Below are positions 16,690 to 27,117 of a stretch of DNA of 64,000 nt, piece after piece; within the stretch, counting starts at the first letter, position 1; every line of letters begins with the position of its first letter. Under the pieces are notes generated by a model. The model worked only from the letters and a program-made list of their open reading frames with translations. It did no database searches and was not told where the DNA came from. The stretch lies in assembly GCF_016746085.1 (NCBI RefSeq), contig NZ_JAERTZ010000025.1, positions 1 through 64,000 on the forward strand. Direction: 5' to 3'. The translations under genes and the position numbers were made by a program. The stretch comes from Zobellella iuensis (GTDB lineage Bacteria > Pseudomonadota > Gammaproteobacteria > Enterobacterales > Aeromonadaceae).

Positions 16690-17757
16690 TCAGTCGAGCT
16701 GGCTGCGCAGCCAGTCCAGCACCGGGCCGTAATTGGCGGGCAGCAGGGGCTCCAGCCGGTCCAGGGCCGAACGGGTCTCGGCCTGGCTGTCGAGGCAGAA
16801 GTTGATGTGCCCCACCTTGCGGCCGGGGCGCACTTCCTTGCCGTACCAGTACAGCTCGGCGCCGTCCACCGCCAGCCAGCCGTTGTCCCGCTCGGTGCCC
16901 ACCAGGTTGACCATGACGCTCAGGTTCTTCACCCGCGGCTTGACCAGGGGCAGGCCGGCAACGGCGCGCAGGTGCGCCTCGAACTGGCTGACGCTGGCGC
17001 CGGCCTGGGTCCAGTGGCCGCTGTTGTGCACCCGGGGCGCGAGCTCGTTGATCAGCAGGTGATCGCCCACCCGGAAGCACTCCATGGCCATCACGCCCAC
17101 GTAGTCCAGATCGTTCATCAGCTTGCCCAGCATGCCCTCGGCTTCGGCCTGCAGATGGGCCAGCCGCGCCAGGGGCGACACCGAGCCCAGCAGGATGCCG
17201 TTGACATGCAGGTTGAGGGTGAGCGGATAGAAATGGCACTGGCCGTCGTCGCCGCGCATGCCGACGATGGACACTTCCTCGTCGAAGTCGATGGCCTGCT
17301 CGGCGATGGCCAGGGTGTGCCAGTCATCGGGAATGGCATCCCGTCCCGGCTCGCGCAGCCAGTGCTGGCCGCGGCCGTCGTAGCCGCCGGTGCGGCGCTT
17401 GAGCAGCACCCGCTCGCCCAGGGCCTGGTGCAGCCCTTCGGCGGTGGTGTCCGCTTCCACCAAGCGCCAGGGCGCGGTGGCCAGCTCCAGCTTGTCGATA
17501 AGCGACTTCTGGGTGAAGCGATCCGCCAGTATGGGGAAGGTCTGCAGGTTGACGAAGCCCGGGTGGCTCGCCAACTGGCGGGTGGCGGCGGTTTCCGGCC
17601 ACTGTTCGCGCTCGGCGGTCACCTGTTCGTGGGGCTTCAGCGGAAAGGTCTCTTCCGACTCTATGTCCACCGGGCACACCTCGAGGTCGAGCGGCATGCC
17701 CGCATGTTTCAGCATCTGGCCGAGCTGGCCGGCGCCCAGAACCCAGATACGGCTCAT
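16690..17757 (-). CDS. purK: N5-carboxyaminoimidazole ribonucleotide synthase PurK
   Basis: 355 residues, the E. coli length. An ATP-grasp enzyme converts AIR, ATP and bicarbonate to N5-CAIR in purine synthesis. Visible features: start [31 protein letters not shown] glycine-rich ATP loop, [24 protein letters not shown]. It overlaps purE by 4 nt (ATGA), giving translational coupling. Confidence 0.96.
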   Translation of the reverse strand: MSRIWVLGAGQLGQMLKHAGMPLDLEVCPVDIESEETFPLKPHEQVTAEREQWPETAATRQLASHPGFVNLQTFPILADRFTQKSLIDKLELATAPWRLVEADTTAEGLHQALGERVLLKRRTGGYDGRGQHWLREPGRDAIPDDWHTLAIAEQAIDFDEEVSIVGMRGDDGQCHFYPLTLNLHVNGILLGSVSPLARLAHLQAEAEGMLGKLMNDLDYVGVMAMECFRVGDHLLINELAPRVHNSGHWTQAGASVSQFEAHLRAVAGLPLVKPRVKNLSVMVNLVGTERDNGWLAVDGAELYWYGKEVRPGRKVGHINFCLDSQAETRSALDRLEPLLPANYGPVLDWLRSQLD

Positions 17758-18248
17758 GCTTCCTCCCGCGGATCCGGCTGGCTCAGCACCGCCTCGGTCT
17801 GCTCGGTGCGGAAAGCCTCCAGCCGTGCGGCCAGGGCGGCGTCGTTGTTGGCCAGGATCTGGCAGGCCATCAGGCCGGCGTTGAAGGCACCGGCGGCGCC
17901 GATGGCCAGGGTACCCACGGCGATGCCCTTGGGCATCTGTACTATGGACAACAGGCTGTCGAGCCCGCTCAGGGCCTTGCTCTGCACCGGCACACCCAGC
18001 ACCGGCAGGCGGGTCTTGGCCGCCACCATGCCCGGCAGGTGGGCGGCGCCGCCGGCACCGGCGATGATCACCTCATAGCCGCGGGCCACGGCCTGCTCGC
18101 CGAATTCCATCAGCTTGTCGGGGGTACGGTGGGCCGACACCACTTCCACGGTATAGGCGACCTGCAGCTTATCCATGATTTCCGCAGCGCCCTGCATGGT
18201 GGGCCAGTCACTCTTAGAGCCCATGATGACGGCAACTTTTGCTTGCAT
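17754..18248 (-). CDS. purE: N5-CAIR mutase PurE
   Basis: 164 residues. The N-terminus [15 protein letters not shown] holds the catalytic Ser/Asp of class I PurE, followed by SAHRTPDKL and [13 protein letters not shown]. It isomerises N5-CAIR to CAIR, the step after PurK. It is first gene of purEK. I looked for a PurR box (inverted ACGCAAAC) in the 225 bp upstream and did not see one. Confidence 0.96.
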   Translation of the reverse strand: MQAKVAVIMGSKSDWPTMQGAAEIMDKLQVAYTVEVVSAHRTPDKLMEFGEQAVARGYEVIIAGAGGAAHLPGMVAAKTRLPVLGVPVQSKALSGLDSLLSIVQMPKGIAVGTLAIGAAGAFNAGLMACQILANNDAALAARLEAFRTEQTEAVLSQPDPREEA

Positions 18249-18473
18249 GACTACTCCTGTTCAACAACGTTCTGCATTGGGGTGGATCCGGGGGAGCGCG
18301 GATTATAACACCAAACCGGGCCGCTGCAGCCTTATAACGACGGCCGAAACTGAGCAAAAAGTCGGCAAACAGCAGGCTCCCGTGAGTTTTATCACTGTCT
18401 TGCGCCGCCCGATCCCTTAGGCTTACGGAGCAGAGCACGGCATCCCCGGCACGATACGGAGACAAACCACAAG

Positions 18474-19280
18474 ATGAGCAGGAAACAGCGGGTCATCGGC
18501 ACCCTGATCGCCGGCCTGATGCTGGCCGCCGGCCTGGCGAGCCCCCTGCATGCGGGAGAATGCCGCCGCCTCGGCGCCAGCGGCAACGCGGAATATCCGC
18601 CCTATCTCTGGAGAGATTCAAACAACCCCGGACACCTCACCGGTGCGGTCAGCTATTTGCTGGAGGATCTGGCCGGACTGACCGGCGTCGAGATCCGCCT
18701 GCTCGACAGCGGCCCCTGGGGCCGCACCCAGGAGGAAGTAGCCGCCGGCCAGGTGGACATGATTGCCGGCGCCTTTCTTACCCGGGCCCGCAGCGAATGG
18801 ATGGATTATCTGCATCCCGCCCTGGTGCATACCCGCACCGCCATCTGGACCCACAAGGACAACGGCTTCGAGTTCAACCAATGGCACGATTTGATCCCCC
18901 ATGCGGGGGTGACGGTCATCTACAACAGCTTCGGCCAGGAGTTTGATCTCTTCGCCCGGGAGCACCTGAACATCGAGCAGGTCGGCAGCCTGGAGCAGGG
19001 CATGATGATGGTCTCCCAGCGGCGGGCCGACTATCTGATCTACGAGGATAATCCGGGCAAGGCCTATGCCGAGATGCTGGGCGTCGACAACCTAAGCCCC
19101 CTGCCCCGGGGCGTGACCCACCAGCCCCTGTACCTGACCTTTTCCAAGGCCTCGGCCTGCAACAGCGCGGCGCTGAAAGCCAGGCTGTCGGCCGCCCTGG
19201 AGCAGTTGGCCCAGGCAGGAAAAATGGCACAGCACCTGGAACGGGCCGCCGCCGAATGGCAGCGGCAGTCGGCGCGTTAG
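18474..19280 (+). CDS. Periplasmic solute-binding protein, SBP family 3, linked to a sensor kinase
   Basis: 268 residues with a signal peptide (about 1-27, ...ASPLHAG). The body is a type-II periplasmic-binding fold of the amino-acid class: NAEYPPYLW at the ligand site, DLAGLTGVEIRLL, GQVDMIAGAFLTRARSEWMDY. There are no ABC permease or ATPase genes. Instead it lies 9 nt before a histidine kinase, so I infer that it senses a ligand for signalling rather than uptake. The ligand is unknown. Confidence 0.82.
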   Translation: MSRKQRVIGTLIAGLMLAAGLASPLHAGECRRLGASGNAEYPPYLWRDSNNPGHLTGAVSYLLEDLAGLTGVEIRLLDSGPWGRTQEEVAAGQVDMIAGAFLTRARSEWMDYLHPALVHTRTAIWTHKDNGFEFNQWHDLIPHAGVTVIYNSFGQEFDLFAREHLNIEQVGSLEQGMMMVSQRRADYLIYEDNPGKAYAEMLGVDNLSPLPRGVTHQPLYLTFSKASACNSAALKARLSAALEQLAQAGKMAQHLERAAAEWQRQSAR

Positions 19281-19289
19281 GACAAGCCC

Positions 19290-20801
19290 GTGGCGCCCCA
19301 TCGCTACCGTTCGCTGACCCACGCCTTCCTGCTGCGGGTGATCCCGGTGCTGCTTATGGTCACGCTGGCGGTGACGGCGCTTTTTTCCTGGCATGAGCTA
19401 AGTCAGGAAAAAGAGCGTGAGCAGACCTTCACCCGGCACCGCACCGACAACCTGGCCCGGCTGCTGGCCGAGCCGGTGTGGCAGCTTTCCCACTCGGTCA
19501 CCGAAAACATCCTGCGCGCTTCCCTCGACGAAACGGATATCCACTGCGTGGAGCTGATCCACAGCTCCGGCGTGGTGGTACAGACCCCTCCGGTCCGGCT
19601 CGGCAAGTGCGACAACGCCGCCGACGGCTATACCCGCTTCAGCAGCCCGGTTGTTTACGCCTCCCCCCAGGGGATGCGGCATATCGCCGAGGTGTCGCTG
19701 TACCAGCTGGATACCGACCGCAGCCTGAAACGCACCCTGCTCGACAGTGCCCAGGGCCTGCTGGTGCTGCTGGTGCTGCTGTTCGCCAGCCTGGTGGTGG
19801 CCACCACCCTGATCTTCCGCTGGACCATACTGCGCCCGCTGCACCAGGTGTCCGAGTCTTTGCGCCAATACCAGTCAAGCGGGCAGCGCGTGCCGGTCGA
19901 CTGGTCGTCCAACGACGAGCTGGGCCTGCTTATCGATGAATACAACAGGACCAGTGCCCTGCAAGTCCGCACCGAGCAGGCCCTGTCGGAGGCCAAGGAC
20001 GAAGCCGAGCAGGCGCTGGCCAACCTCAAGGATGCCCAGAATTTATTGATCCAGTCGGAAAAACTGGCCGCCCTCGGCAGCCTGGTGGCCGGCATTGCCC
20101 ACGAGATCAACACCCCCATCGGCAACAGCCTGACGGTGCTCAGTGCCCTGGCCCTGAAGCAGCAGGAAATGGCCGCCGCCATTGCCGCCGGCAGCCTGAA
20201 GCGCTCGACCCTGGACGGCTTTATGGCCGAGCTGCAGGAAGGGCTGCACATCGCCGAGTCCAGCCTGGCCATGGCGATACGCCAGATCGGCAGTTTCAAG
20301 CAGGTGGCGGTGGATCAGACCAGCATGCAGCACCGCCGCTTCGATTTGAAAGAAGTGATCGATGAAGTGGTGTACACCTTCAGGCCCAGAACCAAAAAGT
20401 CCGGCTATCATATTGAGGTGGCGGTGCCCCCCGATATCACCATGACCAGCTACCCCGGCCCCATCGGCCAGATCATCGTTAACGCCATCAGCAATGCCTT
20501 GGTGCATGGTTTTGAGGGCCGGGACAGCGGCTACATCCGGATCAGCGCCCGGCAGGAAGGCGGCCAGATCGCCATTTCGGTGACCGATGACGGCCAGGGC
20601 ATGGACCCGGTGAGCCTCGGCAAGGCATTCGACCCCTTCTATACCACCAAGATGGGACAGGGGGGCTCTGGCCTCGGCCTGCATATAGTGTTTAACTTGG
20701 TGAAAAATGTGCTCAAGGGCTCGGTCATCGTGGAAAGCGCTTCAAAGGCCGGAACCACGCTGCGCCTGACCATTCCACAGCATCTGCAGCAGGAACATTA
20801 A
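19290..20801 (+). CDS. Membrane sensor histidine kinase
   Basis: 503 residues from GTG 19290. Layout: TM1 about 11-33, a periplasmic sensor of about 120 residues (34-154), TM2 about 156-178, HAMP about 180-225, a coiled coil, then a HisKA-like domain with GIAHEINTPIG (His271) and an HATPase domain with DDGQGMD and GGSGLGLHIV. It should pass phosphate to the REC domain of the next gene. The order binding protein, kinase, response regulator within a few nucleotides supports one pathway. Confidence 0.9.
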   Translation: MAPHRYRSLTHAFLLRVIPVLLMVTLAVTALFSWHELSQEKEREQTFTRHRTDNLARLLAEPVWQLSHSVTENILRASLDETDIHCVELIHSSGVVVQTPPVRLGKCDNAADGYTRFSSPVVYASPQGMRHIAEVSLYQLDTDRSLKRTLLDSAQGLLVLLVLLFASLVVATTLIFRWTILRPLHQVSESLRQYQSSGQRVPVDWSSNDELGLLIDEYNRTSALQVRTEQALSEAKDEAEQALANLKDAQNLLIQSEKLAALGSLVAGIAHEINTPIGNSLTVLSALALKQQEMAAAIAAGSLKRSTLDGFMAELQEGLHIAESSLAMAIRQIGSFKQVAVDQTSMQHRRFDLKEVIDEVVYTFRPRTKKSGYHIEVAVPPDITMTSYPGPIGQIIVNAISNALVHGFEGRDSGYIRISARQEGGQIAISVTDDGQGMDPVSLGKAFDPFYTTKMGQGGSGLGLHIVFNLVKNVLKGSVIVESASKAGTTLRLTIPQHLQQEH

Positions 20802-20816
20802 CGGGACAAGACCAGG

Positions 20817-23042
20817 ATGCCATCAGGATCGGATCACGACGTCTTTGAATTCGCACCGGAAGAGCTGGATACCGGCGCCGGGCCTGCTCCTTTGCCGGCG
20901 CCCTGGCGCATTTTGATCGTCGACGACGAGCAGCAGGTGCATGCCGCCACCCGCTTTGCCCTCTCGGGGGTTGAACTGCTGGGCCGGCCACTGGCCTTCA
21001 CCAGCGCCTACTCGGCCCGGCAAGCCCGCGACATACTGCAACAGCAGCCCCGCTTCGCCTGCATCCTGCTGGACGTGGTGATGGAGTCGGAGCAGGCCGG
21101 GCTCGAGCTTATCGGCTTTATCCGGGAAGAGCTCGGCGAACATGGCAGCCGCATCATACTGCGCACCGGCCAGCCCGGTTACGCTCCCGAGCTGAAAGTC
21201 GTGCGCGATTACGACATCAACGACTACAAGCAAAAGAACGAACTGACCAGCACCCACCTGATCACCGCCGTCACCACCGCCCTACGCGGCTACCACCAGC
21301 AGGAACAGCTCGAAGCCCACCGCCAGGGGCTGGAGCACATCGTCCAGGGGGCGGCCGAGCTGTTCGGCGCCCGGCAGACGGGGCGGTTTTCGGCCAGCGT
21401 ATTGCGCCAGCTCGGCCGGCTGCTGCACAGCGAGGCCCAGGGGTTGCTGTGCCGGCGGGCGGAGGACGAGCCGAGCCGCCTGATGATAGAGGTGGCGGCG
21501 GGCGCCTGGGCCCGGCACAGCGGGCAAGCCCTGGACGCCCTGGACGATGCGCCACTGCGCGAGCAGGTGGAGCAGGCCTTTGCCCGGCGCCAGGCGCAGT
21601 TTTCCCCCCGCCTCGCCGCCCTCTATATCCACACCCCCCAGGGCGATGAGCTGGTGTTTGCGGTGCCCACCGCCACCGAACCCGGCGACGCCCTGCGCCA
21701 CCTGCTGCAGCTGTTCGGGCTTTATGTATCGGTGGGGTACGACAATGCCAGCCTGTTCGAAAAAATCGAGGAGCTGGCGTTCAATGATCACCTGACCGGC
21801 GTGCTTAACCGCACCGGCTTTATGTATGCCCTGGGCAAGCAGATCACCCTGGGGCAGGATTTTGTGGTGCTGCTGGCCGACATCGACAACTTCCAGGCGG
21901 TCAACGACGGCCTGGGCCACCAGGTGGGCGACCTGACCCTGATCCGCATGGCCCGCCACCTGGAAACCATCTTCGGCAGCCGCTGCTCCCTGGGCCGGCT
22001 CTCTTCCGACACCTTCGGCCTGATACTGCCGGCGAGCCGGCCCGAGGAGATGACGGCCATCAGCCAGCGCCTGAACGACTCCCTCCGGCAGGGTTTCAGG
22101 CTGCAGGGCTACGACATTCCCGCTTCCCTGACCCTGGGAGCGGCCATGTACCCGCAGCATGGCAGCAGCGCCAAGACCCTGCTGCAAAATGCCGGCATCG
22201 CCCTCAAGAAGTGCAAGGCCGATCACCGCGGGGCCCTGGCCATCTTCGGCGAAACCCTGGAGCAGGCCCTGCACCAGCGGCTGCAGATCGCCACCCGGCT
22301 GCGCCACGCCCTGGAGCGCAACGAGCTGAGCCTGAGCTACCAGCCCCAGATTTGCCTGAGCAGCGGGCGCATCATCGGCGCCGAGGCGCTGCTGCGCTGG
22401 CACAACGAGGATCGCCTGATACCGCCCGACACCTTTATCCCGGTGGCGGAAAGCACCGGCAGCATAGTGCCCATCGGCGCCTGGGTGCTGGAGCAGGCCT
22501 GCCGCCAGCAGCGGGCCTGGCAGCGGGACACCGGCCAGGCCCTGCGCGTGGCGGTGAACGTGTCGGTGCGCCAGCTCAAGGATCCGGGCTTTATCGACAG
22601 CCTCGACCGGGTCATCGGCCAGACCGGCATGACGCCGGGGCTGCTGGAGCTGGAGATCACCGAGTCCATGATGATGGAGGACCACCAGGCCCTGATTGCC
22701 ACCCTGCAGGCCGTGCGCGCCCGGGGCGTGCAGGTGGCCATGGACGACTTCGGCACCGGCTATTCCTCCATGAAGTACCTGCAGGAGCTGCCGATAGACC
22801 GGCTGAAGATAGACCGCAGCTTCATCGGCCGCATGACCGAGAGCGAGCAGGATCTGGGGCTGGTGGAGCTGATGGTGAAGATGGGCCAGTTGCTCCGCCT
22901 CGGGGTGATTGCCGAGGGGGTGGAGCAACCCCGGGAAAACGACCTGCTCAGGCAGCTGGGCTGCGACGAAGCCCAGGGCTACCTCTACCAGAAACCCACC
23001 CACCCCGAGCATATCGCCCTGCTGCTGCGGGAGCAGGGGTAG
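20817..23042 (+). CDS. Response regulator with DUF3369, degenerate GGDEF and intact EAL domains
   Basis: 741 residues. REC domain about 30-150 with acidic pair Asp36/37 and phospho-acceptor Asp86. A DUF3369 region follows (about 170-310), then a GGDEF domain in which the signature reads SSDTF (396-400), so diguanylate cyclase activity should be lost. The EAL domain (about 490-740) keeps EALLRW (Glu523), [28 protein letters not shown] and EGVEQ, so c-di-GMP hydrolysis is expected. Output of the upstream kinase is therefore probably lower c-di-GMP. Confidence 0.9.
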   Translation: MPSGSDHDVFEFAPEELDTGAGPAPLPAPWRILIVDDEQQVHAATRFALSGVELLGRPLAFTSAYSARQARDILQQQPRFACILLDVVMESEQAGLELIGFIREELGEHGSRIILRTGQPGYAPELKVVRDYDINDYKQKNELTSTHLITAVTTALRGYHQQEQLEAHRQGLEHIVQGAAELFGARQTGRFSASVLRQLGRLLHSEAQGLLCRRAEDEPSRLMIEVAAGAWARHSGQALDALDDAPLREQVEQAFARRQAQFSPRLAALYIHTPQGDELVFAVPTATEPGDALRHLLQLFGLYVSVGYDNASLFEKIEELAFNDHLTGVLNRTGFMYALGKQITLGQDFVVLLADIDNFQAVNDGLGHQVGDLTLIRMARHLETIFGSRCSLGRLSSDTFGLILPASRPEEMTAISQRLNDSLRQGFRLQGYDIPASLTLGAAMYPQHGSSAKTLLQNAGIALKKCKADHRGALAIFGETLEQALHQRLQIATRLRHALERNELSLSYQPQICLSSGRIIGAEALLRWHNEDRLIPPDTFIPVAESTGSIVPIGAWVLEQACRQQRAWQRDTGQALRVAVNVSVRQLKDPGFIDSLDRVIGQTGMTPGLLELEITESMMMEDHQALIATLQAVRARGVQVAMDDFGTGYSSMKYLQELPIDRLKIDRSFIGRMTESEQDLGLVELMVKMGQLLRLGVIAEGVEQPRENDLLRQLGCDEAQGYLYQKPTHPEHIALLLREQG

Positions 23043-23151
23043 CCCCCGGGCCACCGCCTGAGCGGGGACGGTCAGCCGGGTAACGCCAAGCCGATAAACC
23101 TGCGGCCAGGCCGCAGACTGCGCCTGTCTCATCACCCCATGGAGCACGCTT

Positions 23152-23793
23152 ATGGAAAACCACGTCTACATTTTCGCGCCGACGTTCAGCAGTTTTGCCC
23201 GCTCGATCATGCTCTGCTGCGAGGAGAAGGGCATTGCCTACCGCTGCGGCATGGCCCCCCAGGGCACGGAGATCGGCTTCAAGAGCCCCGAGCACCTGGC
23301 GCTCCATCCCTATGGCAAGGTGCCCGTGCTGTTTCACGAAGGCCAGACGCTGTTTGAAACCAACACCATCTGCCGCTATCTCGATGCCCGCTTCGCCGGA
23401 CCTGCCCTGCAACCCGCCGATCCCATGGCGCGGGCACGGGTGGACGAGCGCTGCGGAGAAATCGCACTCTACATCAACCAGGCGCTGCTGCGGGACATCG
23501 TGCTGGAGTTTGCCTTTCCCAAGGGCCCCGACGGCAAGGTGAGGCGGGATCTGGTCGAGGAAAAGCTGCCGGCGGCGCGGGCGGCCCTGCGGCGACTGGG
23601 CGCGCTGCTGGGGGATTCCCCCTTTATCTGCGGCCCGCACTACACGCTGGCGGACGCGCTGCTGACCCCCATTCTGGACTATGTCGCCAAGCTGCCCATC
23701 GGCAGCGAGCTGATCGGCTCAGGCGCCCTGAAACACTATCTGGAACGGATGCGGGCGCGGCCTTCCGGGCAGCAGGTGTTGAACGCCAAGTAA
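23152..23793 (+). CDS. Glutathione S-transferase family protein
   Basis: 213 residues. An N-terminal thioredoxin-like domain (about 1-80) has the conserved cis-proline GKVPVLF and the glutathione contact ETNTICRYLDA, then an all-alpha C-terminal domain with YTLADALLTPILDY. GST enzymes conjugate or reduce electrophiles. The N-terminal catalytic position is Ser (FSSFARS), as in beta/theta-like bacterial forms. The substrate is unknown. It is cytoplasmic and monocistronic. Confidence 0.88.
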   Translation: MENHVYIFAPTFSSFARSIMLCCEEKGIAYRCGMAPQGTEIGFKSPEHLALHPYGKVPVLFHEGQTLFETNTICRYLDARFAGPALQPADPMARARVDERCGEIALYINQALLRDIVLEFAFPKGPDGKVRRDLVEEKLPAARAALRRLGALLGDSPFICGPHYTLADALLTPILDYVAKLPIGSELIGSGALKHYLERMRARPSGQQVLNAK

Positions 23794-23922
23794 CTCCTTC
23801 TCCCGCCCGGAGCGGCGGCAGACTCCGCCCGGGGCGCCGGGCATAGCGGCCGACGCAGGGTGCGCCGGGCCGCCATCCGCCCCCACGGTCCTGGCGAGCG
23901 CACCGGACAGGGCCACTCCTGC

Positions 23923-24855
23923 TCAGCCCACCGCCAGCAGGCGGGCATAGAGCGGTATGCCCACCACCACGTTGAAGGGAAAGGTCACCGCCAGCGCCGC
24001 CAGCATGGCCAGGCCGATGTCCGCCTCCTTGATGGCGGCGCCGATGGCGGCCGGGGCCGCGATGTAGGAGGCGCTGGCCACCAGGGTCACCAAAATCAGT
24101 GCCGAACCCGCCGGCAGCCCCAGCAGCCAGGCCGCTCCCATGCCGATGCCGGCCAGCACCAGGGGGGCGAGCAGCGCGAACAGCATCACCGGCCAGCGCC
24201 GCCAGGGCACCGGGGTGAGCGCCTGGGCGGTGCACAGTCCCATCTCCAGCAGGAACAGCGCCAGCAGGCCCTTGAAGGCAGAGATAAAGAGATCGCTCAC
24301 CGGCGCCGCCTGCTCCGGGCCGTAGAAGTAGCCGATCAATACCCCGCCGGTGAGCAGCACCACGCCCCGGCTGGTGAGCGCCTCGTGCCACACCGCCGCC
24401 TTGCTGCCGGTATCCTGCCCCGACAGGGTCTTGTACAGGTAAATGGCGACGATGATGGCCGGCAACTCCAGCAACACCAGGTAGAGGGTGGTTTGCGGGG
24501 CTATCTCCAGTTGCAGGCTCTGGGCGTAGGCCAGGGCCACCGCGAAGGTACCGGCACTGACCGAGCCGTAGTGGGCGGCGATGCTGGCGCTGTTGGCACT
24601 GTTGAGCCTGAGCAGCTTGCGCGCCACCGGGTAGCACAGCAGCGGGATAAACACGCCCAGGGCGGCCACCGCCAGCAGCTCGGGCAGCAGCCGCCAGTGC
24701 AGGTTGCCGTGCAGCGCCAGCCCGCCCTTGAAGCCGATGGTGAGCATCAGCAGTATGCTGAGGGTGTCGTAGGCCGCCTTGGGCACCTTCAAATCCGAGC
24801 GGGCCAGCCCCGCCGCCACTCCCAGCGCAAAAAACGCCACTACGATATCCGGCAT
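23923..24855 (-). CDS. SbtA-like sodium-dependent bicarbonate transporter
   Basis: 310 residues and about ten membrane helices in two inverted halves. The segments FKGGLALHG, AAHYGSVSAGTFAVA and ASASYIAAPAAIGAAI are characteristic of the SbtA superfamily. In cyanobacteria SbtA imports bicarbonate with sodium; in heterotrophs it may supply bicarbonate for carboxylases. No SbtB regulator is adjacent. It is divergent from a LysR gene, which probably controls it. Confidence 0.85.
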   Translation of the reverse strand: MPDIVVAFFALGVAAGLARSDLKVPKAAYDTLSILLMLTIGFKGGLALHGNLHWRLLPELLAVAALGVFIPLLCYPVARKLLRLNSANSASIAAHYGSVSAGTFAVALAYAQSLQLEIAPQTTLYLVLLELPAIIVAIYLYKTLSGQDTGSKAAVWHEALTSRGVVLLTGGVLIGYFYGPEQAAPVSDLFISAFKGLLALFLLEMGLCTAQALTPVPWRRWPVMLFALLAPLVLAGIGMGAAWLLGLPAGSALILVTLVASASYIAAPAAIGAAIKEADIGLAMLAALAVTFPFNVVVGIPLYARLLAVG

Positions 24856-24908
24856 AACAAATCCTCATGATAATTGAGCAGGGCAGTAAGTCAGACCATG
24901 AGCTCGCC

Positions 24909-25009
24909 GCCGGAAGGAACTACACGCCGACTCGCCAGAAACCCATCCATGGGGGCTCGGACATGCCATCCCTGGCATGTCACGGTCGGCTTAGCAGTTT
25001 CCTTCCGGC
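24909..25009. repeat. Nested inverted-repeat element between sbtA-like and lysR genes
   Basis: The outer arms are 11-bp perfect (GCCGGAAGGAA 24909-24919, complement 24999-25009), inner arms GCCGAC (24926-24931) and GTCGGC (24985-24990), and the centre is an 8-bp hairpin ACATGCCA/TGGCATGT (24961-24980). It could fold as one long RNA or be a small non-autonomous element. I saw no second copy in the window. Confidence 0.55.
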
Positions 25010-25118
25010 GCCCTGTCAGACTTGATTGCCTCTCCAGGAATACAGCGGCGGACATTGTGCGGATCAAGGTATATAGTTACCAATAAATGTTAATAACAGC
25101 GAATATAGATAATCATCT

Positions 25119-26087
25119 ATGAACATACGCCACCTTACCTTTCGCCTGCTGCAGGTGTACGTGGTCGTGGTGCGGCTGGGCTCGGTGTCCCGCGCCGCCG
25201 CCCAGTTGCACCTGACCCAGCCGACCGTGTCGCAGCAGCTCAAACGCCTGGCCGAGGCGGTGGGCGAGCCCCTGCTCGACAGCCGGGAAGGGCGCCTCCG
25301 TCCCACCGCCGTGGGCAGCGAGCTCTACCACGCCGCCCTCGACGCCCTCTCCCGTTTCGACGACTTCAACGGCTTTCTGCAGGACGCCCGCCAGGGCACC
25401 CGCGGCGGCTTCAGCATCGGGGTGGTGACCACCGCCAAATACATACTGCCGCGCCTGCTCGGGCCCTTTAACCGCCGCTTTCCCGAGGTGGAGGTGTCCA
25501 TCAGCGTGGGCAACCGGGGCTACATCCTGGATCGCCACCGCCACCAGCAGGACGACCTGTACCTGTTCAGCCATCCGCCCGCCGGCGAGCACACCCTGAG
25601 CGGCCGCTTTATCCGCAACCCGCTGGTGCTGATCACCCCGCCGGACCACTGGGCGGTGCACCGGCCGCCGGCGGACTTTTCCGCCCTGCTGGGCGAGCGC
25701 TTTCTGCTGCGCGAGCCGGGCAGCGCCACCCGGCTGGTGTTCGAGGAGTGGCTGCGCAACCACAACCTGCAGTTGAAGCGGGTGATGCAGATAGAGAGCA
25801 ACGAGGTGGTGCGCATGAGCGTGGAGCAGGGCCTGGGCCTGGCGGTGCTGTCGGAGCACACCCTGGCGGAGGGCGAGCACCGCCTGGGCCGCCCGGCGCT
25901 GCCCGAGTTCCCGCTCACCAGCCACTGGTACCTGGTGTGCCACAACAACCGCCGCCTGCCCTACCCGGCGGCGAATTTTGTCCGCTTTATCAACGACAAC
26001 CTGGCAAGCTGCATCGACAGCCGCTATATCCACAATGACCTGGCCAGGCTGCTGGCCCATCTCCAACCCCCGGGCAAGGGAGCCTGA
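25119..26087 (+). CDS. LysR-family transcriptional regulator
   Basis: 322 residues. The N-terminal winged helix-turn-helix FRLLQVYVVVVRLGSVSRAAAQLHLTQPTVSQQLKRL is intact, followed by a LysR substrate-binding domain with SIGVVTTAKYILPRLLGPF. This domain opening is similar to CbbR/CmpR regulators of carbon fixation and bicarbonate uptake, in keeping with the divergent SbtA-like gene. It is followed after 3 nt by a membrane protein gene, so the two are probably co-transcribed. Confidence 0.9.
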   Translation: MNIRHLTFRLLQVYVVVVRLGSVSRAAAQLHLTQPTVSQQLKRLAEAVGEPLLDSREGRLRPTAVGSELYHAALDALSRFDDFNGFLQDARQGTRGGFSIGVVTTAKYILPRLLGPFNRRFPEVEVSISVGNRGYILDRHRHQQDDLYLFSHPPAGEHTLSGRFIRNPLVLITPPDHWAVHRPPADFSALLGERFLLREPGSATRLVFEEWLRNHNLQLKRVMQIESNEVVRMSVEQGLGLAVLSEHTLAEGEHRLGRPALPEFPLTSHWYLVCHNNRRLPYPAANFVRFINDNLASCIDSRYIHNDLARLLAHLQPPGKGA

Positions 26088-26090
26088 CCC

Positions 26091-27116
26091 ATGAAGATAG
26101 ATCGCCAACAACTGGAGCAGGCGGCCCGCCGGGGCCTGCTGCACGCGGAGCAGGTGGCGCCCCTGTGGCAGTTTCTGGAGCAGGGGGCCCCCGCCGGCTT
26201 TCGCTTCGCCCATGTCCTCTATTACCTGGGCGGCCTTATCGCCATCGGCGCCATGACCCTCTTTATGACCCTGGGCTGGCAGCAGTACGGCGGCTGGGCC
26301 CTGGTGGGGCTGGGCCTGCTCTATGCCCTGCCCGCCCTGGCGCTGGCCGAAGGGCTCCAGCGCCGGCGGCTGTGGGTGCCGAGCGGCATTCTCGCCGCCT
26401 TGGTGATCTGCCTGACACCCCTCACCGTGTACGGCCTGCAAGTTGCCCTGGGCTGGTGGGATCCGGATCTGGACTACCGTCAGTACCACCGCCTCATCCA
26501 CGGCCGCTGGCTGAGCCTGGAGCTGGCCACCCTGGCGGTGGGCGCCCTGATGCTGTGGCGCTATCGCCAGCCCTTTCTGCTGCTGCCCCTGGCCGCCACC
26601 CTCTGGTATATGAGCATGGACCTGAGCCTGTGGCTGGGTGGCCGGGATGTCGCCAACTGGGAATTCCGCCAGTGGGTGTCGCTCTGGTTCGGGTTATTGA
26701 TGGTGCTGCTGGCCTTTTGGGTGGACATCCGCAACCAGAGCCGGCGGGACTTCGCCTTCTGGCTTTACCTGTTCGGCGCCATTACCTTCTGGGGCGGGCT
26801 CTGCCTGCTGACCGACAACGGCGGCGGCGAGCGGCTGCTGTTTTTGCTGGTCAACCTGTTGATGATAGCCACCGGCACCCTGCTGGCCCGGCGGGTATTC
26901 GTCGCCCTGGGCGGCCTGGGCCTGGCCTGGTACCTGGGCTGGCTGGCCTGGGAGGTGTTCGCGGACAGCCTGCTGTTTCCCCTCGCCCTCACCGCCATCG
27001 GCCTGGCCGTGATGGGCCTCGGCATCCTCTGGCAGCGCCACCAGCAGCAACTGACCGAACGCCTGCAACGGCAGCTGCCCGCTGCGCTGCGCGCACTGCT
27101 GGCGAGGAGGGAGTAG
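26091..27116 (+). CDS. Multi-spanning membrane protein, DUF2157-like
   Basis: 341 residues. A short cytoplasmic helical head (MKIDRQQLEQAARRGLLHAEQV...) precedes about ten hydrophobic helices, and the C-terminus is a basic/glutamine-rich helix. The head plus helix bundle resembles the DUF2157 type of uncharacterised membrane proteins; this assignment is tentative. No catalytic or transport motif is evident. It is packed tightly between lysR (3-nt gap) and an araC gene (1-nt gap), suggesting a three-gene operon. Confidence 0.75.
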   Translation: MKIDRQQLEQAARRGLLHAEQVAPLWQFLEQGAPAGFRFAHVLYYLGGLIAIGAMTLFMTLGWQQYGGWALVGLGLLYALPALALAEGLQRRRLWVPSGILAALVICLTPLTVYGLQVALGWWDPDLDYRQYHRLIHGRWLSLELATLAVGALMLWRYRQPFLLLPLAATLWYMSMDLSLWLGGRDVANWEFRQWVSLWFGLLMVLLAFWVDIRNQSRRDFAFWLYLFGAITFWGGLCLLTDNGGGERLLFLLVNLLMIATGTLLARRVFVALGGLGLAWYLGWLAWEVFADSLLFPLALTAIGLAVMGLGILWQRHQQQLTERLQRQLPAALRALLARRE

Positions 27117-27117
27117 T

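Noticed and set aside
18249..18473. A PurR operator before purE
   Set aside because: No ACGCAAAC...GTTTGCGT-like palindrome was found.
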